Shown here: positions 16,989 through 24,205 of the stretch, one piece after another
Layout of the letters: the number at the start of each line of letters is the position of its first letter
Position numbering within the stretch: position 1 is the stretch's first letter
From: Gemmatimonadaceae bacterium
GTDB taxonomy: Bacteria > Gemmatimonadota > Gemmatimonadetes > Gemmatimonadales > Gemmatimonadaceae
DNA length: 64,000 nucleotides
Direction: 5' to 3'
Assembly: GCA_036504815.1 (NCBI GenBank)
Contig: DASXUN010000006.1
Location: forward strand, 17,879-81,878
Translations under genes and position numbers: made by a program
Notes under the pieces: model-generated
What the model was told of the DNA's origin: nothing
Seen by the model: the letters and a program-made list of their open reading frames with translations, nothing else
Database searches by the model: none

Positions 16989-17050
16989 GCCATTCGCGCG
17001 CCGATGTGCAGTCGCACCTCGGCGCGCCTCACGATCTTCACGAGGCATAG

Positions 17051-17734
17051 ATGCGGTATCATGAAATGCTGTCCACGGTTCGTCCGCGGCGCGGTGCGGC
17101 GGTGGTCCTGCTGCTCGCGCTGAGCGTATCCGCCTGTTCGATGCTGAACAAGAAGGGGCAGGGGGCGCTGGTGGGCGCCGGGGTTGGCGGCGCCGTCGGC
17201 GCCGTCGTCGGCAACCAGACCGGCTCCACGGCACGCGGCGCGATCATCGGGGCCGCCGTTGGTGGGCTCGCCGGCGGGATCATCGGCCACCAGATGGACC
17301 AGCAGGCAAAGGAGATCCAGCAGAACATCCCGGGCGCGACCGTCCAGCGCGTGGGTGAAGGCATCGCGGTCACGTTCGCGTCGAGCATGCTGTACGACTT
17401 CGATTCCGACGTCGTGCTGTCCGCCGCGGCGACGAACCTGCGCAATCTCGCCGCGAGCCTTGGCAAGTACCCGAACACCGACATCCTGATCGTCGGTCAC
17501 ACGGATGCCACAGGCAGCGCCGACTACAACCAGGGGCTCTCACAGCGTCGCGCGACCGCGGCGGCCAACTACCTCATTGCGCAGGGCGTCGCCGCAACAC
17601 GCGTGCGCACCGCGGGACGCGGCGAGATGGAGCCGATCGCCACGAACGACACGGAGCTCGGTCGGCAGACCAACCGCCGCGTCGAGATCGCGATCGTCGC
17701 GAACGAGGCGACGCGCAAGACCGGCGGCAACTAA
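17051..17734 (+). CDS. YiaD-like OmpA lipoprotein with glycine zipper
   Basis: A 227-residue lipoprotein (lipobox LSVSAC at about residue 29). Residues 38-85 form a glycine zipper (GALVGAGVGGAVGAVVGNQ and GAIIGAAVGGLAGGIIGHQ). The C-terminal OmpA domain begins near residue 110 (LYDFDSDVVLSAAATNL) with HTDATGSADYNQGLSQRRA and the terminal TNRRVEIAI. This matches E. coli YiaD and relatives, which sit in the outer membrane and bind peptidoglycan. GAGG precedes the ATG. Confidence 0.88.
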   Translation: MRYHEMLSTVRPRRGAAVVLLLALSVSACSMLNKKGQGALVGAGVGGAVGAVVGNQTGSTARGAIIGAAVGGLAGGIIGHQMDQQAKEIQQNIPGATVQRVGEGIAVTFASSMLYDFDSDVVLSAAATNLRNLAASLGKYPNTDILIVGHTDATGSADYNQGLSQRRATAAANYLIAQGVAATRVRTAGRGEMEPIATNDTELGRQTNRRVEIAIVANEATRKTGGN

Positions 17735-17763
17735 ACGTGTTCTCACTCTTCCGGAATTCCTTC

Positions 17764-18816
17764 ATGCAACGACAGATCACCCTGCTGGCGGCGGCCCTGC
17801 TGCTGACCGCGACGGCGTCCGAAGCCCAGCGCGCCGAGGCCGCGGAGGTCGGCGTCTTCGGGCAATACTCGAAGTACGACGCCTTCACGCACCTCAAGAA
17901 CGGCGTCGGGGTCGGTGCGCGGTTCGGCATCTATCCCTTCAAGAACTTCGCGCTCGAGTACGAAGCCGACATGACCAAGACGAGCAGTTCGCTCCTCGGC
18001 GACCTGACCGCGTGGAACAACCGCATTGACGGCATCTTCTACTTCCCGATGAGCCAGAAGCTCAAGCTGCTCGCGGGCGGCGGCTGGACCGGCACGCGGT
18101 ATTACTCGGATACGACGCTCAATGAATTCGACTCCGGCGGCAACGCGGTGGTCGGCTTCAAGTACTGCTTCAACGACCGGTGGGCCATGCGCACCGACGT
18201 CAACGCCGACTTCAAGGATCCGTCGGATCAGACGCTGTCGGGTGAGCGCACGCGCACGTACAATGTGCGCCTCGGCTTCAGCCGCTTCCTCGGCGGCCCG
18301 TCGCGCAACAGCCCATGCTATATCGCCCCGCCGCCTCCGCCTCCGCCGCCGCCGGCTCCGGTGAAGGTCACGCCGGCCCCGGCCCCGCCGCCGCCGATGC
18401 CGCCGACGCCCGTGCTGCAGGAGACGCCGACGCCGCAGCAGCCAGCTCCGGCCCAAAAGCCGGCGCCGACGCGCCGCGAACTGCTGACGCTGCGCGGCAA
18501 TGCGTTCGAGTTCGACAAGTCCAGCCTCACGGCTGGCGCCAAGGACACGTTGCAGGTGGTCGTGAATTCGCTGAAGAACTTCCCCGATGCCAAGATCGAG
18601 ATCCAGGGGCACACGGATTGGATTGGCAGCGAGAAGTACAACCAGGCGCTGTCCGAGCGTCGGGCGAATGCCGTGCGGGATTACCTCATCACGCAAGGCA
18701 TCGCCGCGGGACGCATCACGACGATCGGCTACGGTGAGACCCAGCCGCTCGCAACCAACGAGACAGCGGCGGGACGTGCGCTGAATCGCCGAGTGGTGAT
18801 CATCGAGGTGCCGTAA
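17764..18816 (+). CDS. OmpA-family protein with proline-rich linker
   Basis: A 350-residue protein with signal peptide MQRQITLLAAALLLTATASEAQ. I prefer ATG 17764; a GTG at 17737 adds nine residues before the signal peptide. The barrel (EVGVFGQYSKYDAF onward) spans about residues 25-180. A long Pro/Ala linker (PPPPPPPPPAPVKVTPAPAP) follows, then the OmpA domain (FEFDKSSLTAGAKDTLQVVV, GHTDWIGSEKYNQALSERRA, NRRVVIIEVP). It is paralogous in every part to the protein at 51669. A role in cell-envelope anchoring is likely. Confidence 0.88.
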   Translation: MQRQITLLAAALLLTATASEAQRAEAAEVGVFGQYSKYDAFTHLKNGVGVGARFGIYPFKNFALEYEADMTKTSSSLLGDLTAWNNRIDGIFYFPMSQKLKLLAGGGWTGTRYYSDTTLNEFDSGGNAVVGFKYCFNDRWAMRTDVNADFKDPSDQTLSGERTRTYNVRLGFSRFLGGPSRNSPCYIAPPPPPPPPPAPVKVTPAPAPPPPMPPTPVLQETPTPQQPAPAQKPAPTRRELLTLRGNAFEFDKSSLTAGAKDTLQVVVNSLKNFPDAKIEIQGHTDWIGSEKYNQALSERRANAVRDYLITQGIAAGRITTIGYGETQPLATNETAAGRALNRRVVIIEVP

Positions 18817-18822
18817 CGACCG

Positions 18823-18862
18823 CGTGCCTCCGTGTCTCCGTGCGCTTCATCACGGAGGCACG
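18823..18862. repeat. Hairpin copy of a CCGTG/CACGG intergenic repeat
   Basis: A perfect 12-bp inverted repeat (CGTGCCTCCGTG/CACGGAGGCACG) around a 16-nt loop, 6 bp after the OmpA stop. The arm sequence recurs in the long hairpin at 54986-55142. Confidence 0.75.
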
Positions 18863-18900
18863 AGGGAGCACGGAAGGAATCGGAGCAGCGGAAAGACTGC

Positions 18901-18940
18901 GGGGGCGTGGCGGGAGAGTTCCCCGTCACGCCCCCCTTTC
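18901..18940. terminator. Bidirectional stem-loop between convergent genes
   Basis: A perfect 9-bp stem (GGGGGCGTG/CACGCCCCC) followed by CTTTCC on the plus strand, placed between the OmpA stop and the stop of the BamA-like gene. Confidence 0.45.
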
Positions 18941-18979
18941 CGTCCGCCATCCGCCATTCGCCATCTGCCGTCCGTCTCC
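18941..18979. repeat. CCGCCATCCGCCATTCG-type low-complexity repeat
   Basis: Degenerate 7-bp-like units (CCGTCCG, CCATCCG, CCATTCG, CCATCTG) ending 5 bp before the BamA-like stop codon. Related units lie at 39247-39280 and 61082-61122. Confidence 0.6.
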
Positions 18980-18984
18980 CTCAC

Positions 18985-20778
18985 CTACCATTTCATCAGA
19001 CTGGCCGGCATCGCGCCCGTGCGGACACGCGCCACGTCGGCGGGTTCCCGCCACAACAACCGCGTGCGGTCGGTGGAGCTGACGCGGAGTTCGAAGCGTG
19101 ACTCGCCCGGCCCGGCATTCAAGGGGAAGGCGAGGTCGGCGCGGAACGTACGCTTCCCGCCGGGTGAAGCGCCGAGCAGCGTGATCCCGGCGGCCGTGCG
19201 AATCGGAGTGGTGCGGCCGAACGGAACATCGCCCGCCAGCAGCCGGCCGGCCGTGATGAAGAGACCGACGGCCGCATCCGCGCGCGAGCCGAAGGTATTC
19301 ACCAGGCGACGTTCTTCCATCCTGGCCACGAGGCGCTGGCTTCCGGCGTCACGGCTGCCGCCGAAGCCCGGCAGGCCACCCTCCGGGTCGCCGAAGGTCA
19401 GCTGGGCGGGGAAGGCCAGATGCTGGACACCGGCGATGTCGAGGCTGGCGAGATGCGCGCGCACGCCGGTGAGATTGCGGTACCACGCCAGGCGGCCGCT
19501 CACCACGACGCCATCCCAGCGGTGTGTGCGGTGGACCCCGCGCGCCTCGGCGAGCGCGCGGACCATGCCGAAGGACGCCGGACCGCCCATGCCCGCATAC
19601 AGATCGCCGGCCAGGAAGATGTCCCCCTCGTGCGCCGGCGCGAGGACACTGGAGCCGGCGAGCACGTTGAGTTGCACGCCCACGCCCATATCCTGCGCGG
19701 CGGTGAGGGCGTCGAAGCCGCTCACCGTGATGAATCGCAGCGCGCGCAGCCCGCCGATGGCCGCGAGACGCGTGGTGGCGAATGCTGGAAACCGGAACGG
19801 GTTGGCCGGCCCTTCGACGAGCCCGGTGTCGCTGACGACCACGAATCCCGGCGTGGTGCGCACATCCTCACCCAGCAGGGCACCTCCGACGAGCGCCACC
19901 GTGCCGCGTCCGCTCGGGCGGCCCAACCGCGTCACCCAGCCCATGTCGTACGAGGTGCGTCGCACGAAAAGCGAGACAGCATCGCCGATGGGGCGCCGGA
20001 GACCGGTGTACCCGCTCGTCATGCCGGCGCGGGCGTGGAAGGCGCGCCGCTGCAGGTCCGTGAGATATGGCCAGGCGAGCTCCAGTCGCACGACCTGTCC
20101 GTCAATCGCGCGACGCTCCGCCTCGAGCGCCACGAAGGCGGGCCGGCCGAACAGCCCGTACTGCACCGCGCTCATGCCGTAGCCGCCGCGGTAGGCAAAG
20201 CCACGTTCGCCGTGGGCCGACAGCGCGAGGCCGCGCCCCTGGTAGTCCTGCGTGCCGAGCAGCAGCGACGACAGCGTGCCGCGGCTGACGCCAACGCCGC
20301 CCATCAGGCGCAGTTCGTCCACCACCTCGACCGTGAGGCGGACTTGCCGGGTCGCGACGCGCACGGCGCGCACGGAGGCCTTTGCGATGAAGGGCTGCGC
20401 GCGTAACAGGCGCTCCGATTCCAGCCGGTCCCGTTCGGTGCAGACACTGCCGACCGCGAGACGGAGGTACGCCGCAATCACCTTCGGTCGCGTCGGCACG
20501 TGCGGGGCATGGAGCGCGCGGGCGGTCAGGGCGCGCGCGTCGCGCGCCAGTCCAGTGACGTTTGCCGCCTGCGACCGGATGTCGATGGCGATGACGGTGT
20601 CACCGTCGCACCCCACAAAGGCCGGCGCCTCGGTCATCGCGCGCGTGGCCGGCCGTCCGGCGAAGTCCGGCGATGTCGGAGCATTCGTCGAGGTGCCCTG
20701 CGCGGTCGCGCCGCGGGCGGCCGCCACGGCGAGGAAGCCGAGCGCCACACGGCGCACCCGCGCGCATCGCGCGGACAC
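18985..20778 (-). CDS. BamA/TamA-like outer-membrane barrel protein with short POTRA region
   Basis: A 597-residue exported protein (signal region ALGFLAVAAARGATAQG). Residues ~50-160 contain a POTRA-like module: LESERLLRAQPFIAKASVRA, then VRLTVEVVDELRL. The rest is rich in amphipathic strands typical of an Omp85 barrel (for example GLALSAHGERGFAYRGGYG and FELRVSSTDRTRLLW). Only about one POTRA is visible, fewer than BamA (five) or TamA (three). Substrate or partner unknown. The GTG start overlaps the cupin stop by one base (TAGTG). Confidence 0.65.
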   Translation of the reverse strand: MSARCARVRRVALGFLAVAAARGATAQGTSTNAPTSPDFAGRPATRAMTEAPAFVGCDGDTVIAIDIRSQAANVTGLARDARALTARALHAPHVPTRPKVIAAYLRLAVGSVCTERDRLESERLLRAQPFIAKASVRAVRVATRQVRLTVEVVDELRLMGGVGVSRGTLSSLLLGTQDYQGRGLALSAHGERGFAYRGGYGMSAVQYGLFGRPAFVALEAERRAIDGQVVRLELAWPYLTDLQRRAFHARAGMTSGYTGLRRPIGDAVSLFVRRTSYDMGWVTRLGRPSGRGTVALVGGALLGEDVRTTPGFVVVSDTGLVEGPANPFRFPAFATTRLAAIGGLRALRFITVSGFDALTAAQDMGVGVQLNVLAGSSVLAPAHEGDIFLAGDLYAGMGGPASFGMVRALAEARGVHRTHRWDGVVVSGRLAWYRNLTGVRAHLASLDIAGVQHLAFPAQLTFGDPEGGLPGFGGSRDAGSQRLVARMEERRLVNTFGSRADAAVGLFITAGRLLAGDVPFGRTTPIRTAAGITLLGASPGGKRTFRADLAFPLNAGPGESRFELRVSSTDRTRLLWREPADVARVRTGAMPASLMKW

Positions 20779-21170
20779 TATGCCGTCGTCACGCCGTCGA
20801 ACTCCTCTGCGTCGGCGACGGCGTCGGCGCGGGTCTTGTGCACGACGCCGTCGCGATGGTTCGGCGGCGAATACAGGGTGGTGAGCTGCAACGGCGCGGC
20901 GCCCGTGTTGATGATGTTGTGATTCGCGCCGGCCGGAACGAGCACCGCGTGGCCGACGTCGACGGCCGTGCGCACCCCGTTCAGCTCGGCGATGCCGGTG
21001 CCGGCCTCAATCCGGAAGAACTGGTCGAGCGGATGCACCTCGGCGCCGATCTCCTCCCCGGGCTGCAGCGCCATGACGACGAGCTGGCTGTGCGTGGCGG
21101 TATAGAGTACGCGGCGAAAGTCGGTATTGGCGACGGTGAGTTGCCTGATATTCTGGATGAATCCGTGCAT
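20778..21170 (-). CDS. Cupin-domain protein
   Basis: A 130-residue cytoplasmic single-domain cupin. The first motif is GEEIGAEVHPLDQFFRIEAG, with metal-ligand-type Glu and His; the second is VLVPAGANHNIINTG with the final His. These resemble mannose-6-phosphate-isomerase-like small cupins. I start at ATG 21170, preceded by GGAG, not at an upstream in-frame start. It is translationally coupled to the BamA-like gene downstream by a one-base overlap. Enzymatic role unknown. Confidence 0.85.
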   Translation of the reverse strand: MHGFIQNIRQLTVANTDFRRVLYTATHSQLVVMALQPGEEIGAEVHPLDQFFRIEAGTGIAELNGVRTAVDVGHAVLVPAGANHNIINTGAAPLQLTTLYSPPNHRDGVVHKTRADAVADAEEFDGVTTA

Positions 21171-21297
21171 GGTCACTCCGGGTTGTAATAGGGCAGCAAA
21201 CGGGGTCGCTCCCCTGTGCGAACGGGACCGCACAAGGGAGCGTGACACCGGGATCGGCACGGACGTTACCAAGACGCCATGCGTCGCCCGGTGTGTC

Positions 21298-22035
21298 CTA
21301 CGACTTCGGCGTCGGCGCCATCAAGGCATCGGTGAAGGTGAAGTACGCCAGCTTGCCGGCACCGGTCACCACGAGCGTGGTCGCCGTGCCGCGCTTCAGG
21401 TCGATCTTCGGGATGGTGAGCAGCACCTTCGGGTCCCCCGTCGACCGGAGCTGCAGCGTGACCACCGCGGGCGTCACGTCGGCATAGCCGGCCTCTTTCT
21501 TGAACCCCACGTCCTTGAAGAGCGGCGCGGTGGCGCCGAGCAAGGCGAGGTCGAAGGCGGGAGCGCCCGGCGCGGCATTGAAGACACGGAGGCGGGCCTT
21601 GCCACTGTCGGGAATCACGTTGTCCTTCACCACGCGCAGCGACGTCTTCGCGACGTCTTCCGCGACGAGGAAGATGCTGTAGCGATCGCCGTCGAGCAGA
21701 AGCTTCTCCGTCTCTGCGAGCGTGACGCCCTCGGCGCGCCCGGCGGCGATGACGGTGAAGTCGGCGAGGTTGTTGGCAATCTCGCGATAGTCGGTGACCG
21801 AGCCCGGCTTGACGTCATTGAAGAGGGGCATCTGGCTGAGCTGCACCGACACGTCACCGCCGCGCGCGGCGTTCACGACGCGGACGAGCGACTTGCCCTT
21901 GGCGGCCATCGAATCGGCCGGCGACGACACGTTGGTCTCGCCGGAGCTCGTGGTCTTGATGGGGGAACTGTCCTTCTGGCACGCGCCGGTCGCGAGCACC
22001 GCGGCGGCGACAAGGAATGGAATCGAGCGGTTCAT
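21298..22035 (-). CDS. DUF4397 lipoprotein
   Basis: A 245-residue lipoprotein (lipobox LATGAC) with two DUF4397-type beta-sandwich repeats: SLVRVVNAARGGDVSVQLSQ near residue 50 and ARLRVFNAAPGAPAFDLALL near residue 145. DUF4397 proteins are cell-surface or periplasmic proteins of unknown role, often near TonB-dependent uptake genes. A second DUF4397 lipoprotein in the window (45816) belongs to the SusC/SusD operon, but this one stands alone. Confidence 0.82.
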   Translation of the reverse strand: MNRSIPFLVAAAVLATGACQKDSSPIKTTSSGETNVSSPADSMAAKGKSLVRVVNAARGGDVSVQLSQMPLFNDVKPGSVTDYREIANNLADFTVIAAGRAEGVTLAETEKLLLDGDRYSIFLVAEDVAKTSLRVVKDNVIPDSGKARLRVFNAAPGAPAFDLALLGATAPLFKDVGFKKEAGYADVTPAVVTLQLRSTGDPKVLLTIPKIDLKRGTATTLVVTGAGKLAYFTFTDALMAPTPKS

Positions 22036-22262
22036 ATGCGTGGGACTCGGAGGGAGGAGGTGCAGCGCCGCGCCGGATGCGGTGCGGGAGTGGCGACGAA
22101 AGCACTAACTCGGCACGGGGCCTTGTGGATCGTGACCGCGGGCGGCTGCCCTGCCGTCCGGCGATCCGATGTCGGAGGTTACGAGCGTCCGACAGATGCC
22201 ACCATCGCACGTTGGGCTGATTCCGGACGTACGCCGGGAGACGGATCGGGATGCGGACCCGA

Positions 22263-22667
22263 TCACGGCGCCTCTCGTGCCGGCCGTCGCGATGTATCCG
22301 CGCCGGCCGGCGGTTCGGACAGCGCCGGCATCGCCACGCCGATCGCCGCGAACAGCCGCTCTGCCGCCACGACGGCCAGCGCCGAGAAGATGCGCTCGAC
22401 GATGGGATGCGCGAGCAAGCGGGCGGGCCGGGCGTCGGCGTCGCTGGCCGGGTTTGACGTGGCCGCATCGGGTCGTCCGCTCGTCACCAGGGCCAGCAGC
22501 AGCCCACCGGCCGCCGCCACCCCAACGGCGGCGAGGGGTTGCTTGCGCACCCGACCCCGCCAATCGGTGAGCGCCCGGGCCCGGTCTTCGAGGAGAGCGA
22601 GGTTGGCGAGCAGCGCGGCCCGTTCCGCGGCGATCTCCCGTTCGAAGCGTGCAATGTCGGATTTCAT
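22263..22667 (-). CDS. YqjK/DUF3618-like small membrane protein
   Basis: A 134-residue protein. An N-terminal amphipathic helix (DIARFEREIAAERAALLANL) precedes a central hydrophobic helix (LAAVGVAAAGGLLLALV) and a second hydrophobic helix near residue 95. The layout fits the third member of yqjD-yqjE-yqjK-type clusters. Its start overlaps the stop of the holin-family gene by 4 bp (ATGA). Confidence 0.65.
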   Translation of the reverse strand: MKSDIARFEREIAAERAALLANLALLEDRARALTDWRGRVRKQPLAAVGVAAAGGLLLALVTSGRPDAATSNPASDADARPARLLAHPIVERIFSALAVVAAERLFAAIGVAMPALSEPPAGADTSRRPAREAP

Positions 22668-23023
22668 GCGTCACTCGAAGCGTCGGGCCGCAGGTCCGGC
22701 ACGGCTGGTGGGTGAGTCTCGGCGAGGTGCGCCCGGCCGTGCACATACAGCACCGCGGCAGCGGCGGCGGGAAGCGTCGCGATCACGAGCGCGGCGAGCC
22801 AGAGCGGAAGCAGGCCCGCCAGCGCGAACATCGCACCAAGCAGCACGAAGAGCGCGGCGATGGTCGCGGCCACCGCTGCGGTCACGAGGAACACGGAGAC
22901 TTCCCCGTACTCCTCCATTCGGGCGCGCAAGCCGGCAATCGCCAGCCGCAGCTCCGTGCGCGCGATGCGGTCGACGTTGCCGCCGATGTCACGCACCACC
23001 GCGCTGATGGACGATGCCGTCAT
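22664..23023 (-). CDS. YqjE-like (phage holin family, PF07332-type) membrane protein
   Basis: A 119-residue protein. It has an amphipathic helix (residues 8-35: VVRDIGGNVDRIARTELRLA), two hydrophobic helices (VFLVTAAVAATIAALFVLLG and PLWLAALVIATLPAAAAAV) and a polar tail. This is the usual pattern of YqjE/holin-X proteins, which are inner-membrane proteins in stress-related clusters and not real phage holins. ATG at 23023 follows the DUF883-like stop by 20 bp. Confidence 0.78.
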   Translation of the reverse strand: MTASSISAVVRDIGGNVDRIARTELRLAIAGLRARMEEYGEVSVFLVTAAVAATIAALFVLLGAMFALAGLLPLWLAALVIATLPAAAAAVLYVHGRAHLAETHPPAVPDLRPDASSDA

Positions 23024-23043
23024 GTGATGGCGCCGGCGATCGC

Positions 23044-23373
23044 CTAGCTGCGCCGAAAGGCGCGCCCGGCGAAGAACCCGAGAATCGCGGCGCCAAGCAG
23101 CGCCTTGCCGGGATGCGCCGTGATGAGCGACTCGATGTCGTCCACCATCCGGCTGCCGTCGTGCTTGCGGACGTACTTCGCCGAGGTGGCGAGCGAATCG
23201 GCGGTGTTGTGTGCAAGGTCCGCCACGCGGTCCCCACCGGCGTTGATGCCATCGGCGGCGGCATCGAGTCCGTCGGCGGTGGCGATGCGGCCGGCGCGGA
23301 AGGCTCCGGCCGCTTTGTCCTGAAGGTTGGACGAGACGTCGGCGAGGTTGGCGGACAGGGAGGCGGAGGACAC
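23044..23373 (-). CDS. YqjD/ElaB-like (DUF883) membrane-anchored protein
   Basis: A 109-residue protein from a GTG start at 23373 with AGGAG 6 bp upstream. Residues 1-75 are helical and polar with heptad-like spacing (ANLADVSSNLQDKAAGAFRA). The end is a membrane anchor (GKALLGAAILGFFAGRAFRR) with the basic C-terminus typical of YqjD/ElaB. In E. coli these bind ribosomes and are induced in stationary phase. It heads a three-gene operon with the YqjE-like and YqjK-like genes. Confidence 0.78.
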   Translation of the reverse strand: MSSASLSANLADVSSNLQDKAAGAFRAGRIATADGLDAAADGINAGGDRVADLAHNTADSLATSAKYVRKHDGSRMVDDIESLITAHPGKALLGAAILGFFAGRAFRRS

Positions 23374-23530
23374 GGTGGAGCTCCTGGCTGGATAGGCGGA
23401 CGACGGCATCAAGGCCGATACGCCAGTATGGCGCCACGCTCTCACGCCGGGCATCCGGCAAAGGGGTGAATGAGGAGGTACGTCGATCAGGCGATACCGC
23501 ATCACGCGAGCGCGCCCTATGCTGCGAGAC

Positions 23531-24103
23531 ATGAGAACCGCCAACGACGTCGCTGCAGAACTGCTGGGGGTGTCGTACGAGGCGCTGGACGCCCAGGCCC
23601 AGAAGGTCGCGAGCCACATCGCCCAGCGCCTGAGCATCGCGCGGAACGCGGCCAAGGAATACGAGGCCGCCGCCACGCTGGGCCAGCGCGCGGCCGATGC
23701 GGTGGCGCTGTTTGGTGGCTCGTGGACCTTCATCGCCCTCTTCGCGGCGATTCTGGTGGCGTGGGTCGGCCTCAACTCGTACTACCTGGTGCGACATCAC
23801 GACGTCTTCGATCCGTACCCCTATATCCTGCTGAACCTGTTCCTCTCGATGCTCGCCGCCATTCAGGCGCCCATCATCCTGATGTCGCAGAACCGACAGG
23901 CCGAGAAGGACCGGATCAATGCCGAGCATGACTACGAGGTCAACCTGAAGGCCGAACTCGAGATCATGCTCCTGCATGAGAAGATGGACCTGCTGCGGCA
24001 GGGACAGTGGGCCGACCTGCTCAAGTTGCAGACGGAGCAACTGCAGCTGTTGGCGACGCTCACCGGAAAGGCGTCCACGGAGGGGCGGGGATCGTCGGAC
24101 TGA
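23531..24103 (+). CDS. DUF1003 membrane protein
   Basis: A protein of about 190 residues (ATG 23531; 23519 adds four residues). Residues 1-60 are helical. The DUF1003 core follows: AALFGGSWTFI-type entry (VALFGGSWTFIALFAAILVA), the DPYPYILLNLFLSMLAAIQA motif and IILMSQNRQAEKD. Two membrane helices precede a C-terminal coiled coil (ELEIMLLHEKMDLLRQGQWA). DUF1003 proteins are cyclic-nucleotide- or CorA-like inner-membrane proteins of unknown function. It diverges from the yqjD-like operon. Confidence 0.88.
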   Translation: MRTANDVAAELLGVSYEALDAQAQKVASHIAQRLSIARNAAKEYEAAATLGQRAADAVALFGGSWTFIALFAAILVAWVGLNSYYLVRHHDVFDPYPYILLNLFLSMLAAIQAPIILMSQNRQAEKDRINAEHDYEVNLKAELEIMLLHEKMDLLRQGQWADLLKLQTEQLQLLATLTGKASTEGRGSSD

Positions 24104-24205
24104 GCCGCACGTGCCGGCCGGCGCGGCCGTGAGGCTCGCGCCCGTTGCCGCGAGTCCATAGTTTGCGCGCATGCTCGGACCTCCTTGCGCGCGGACGCAC
24201 GGCCC

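Noticed and set aside
22664..23023. Prophage holin
   Set aside because: The holin-family protein sits in a yqjD-yqjE-yqjK-like operon with no other phage genes.
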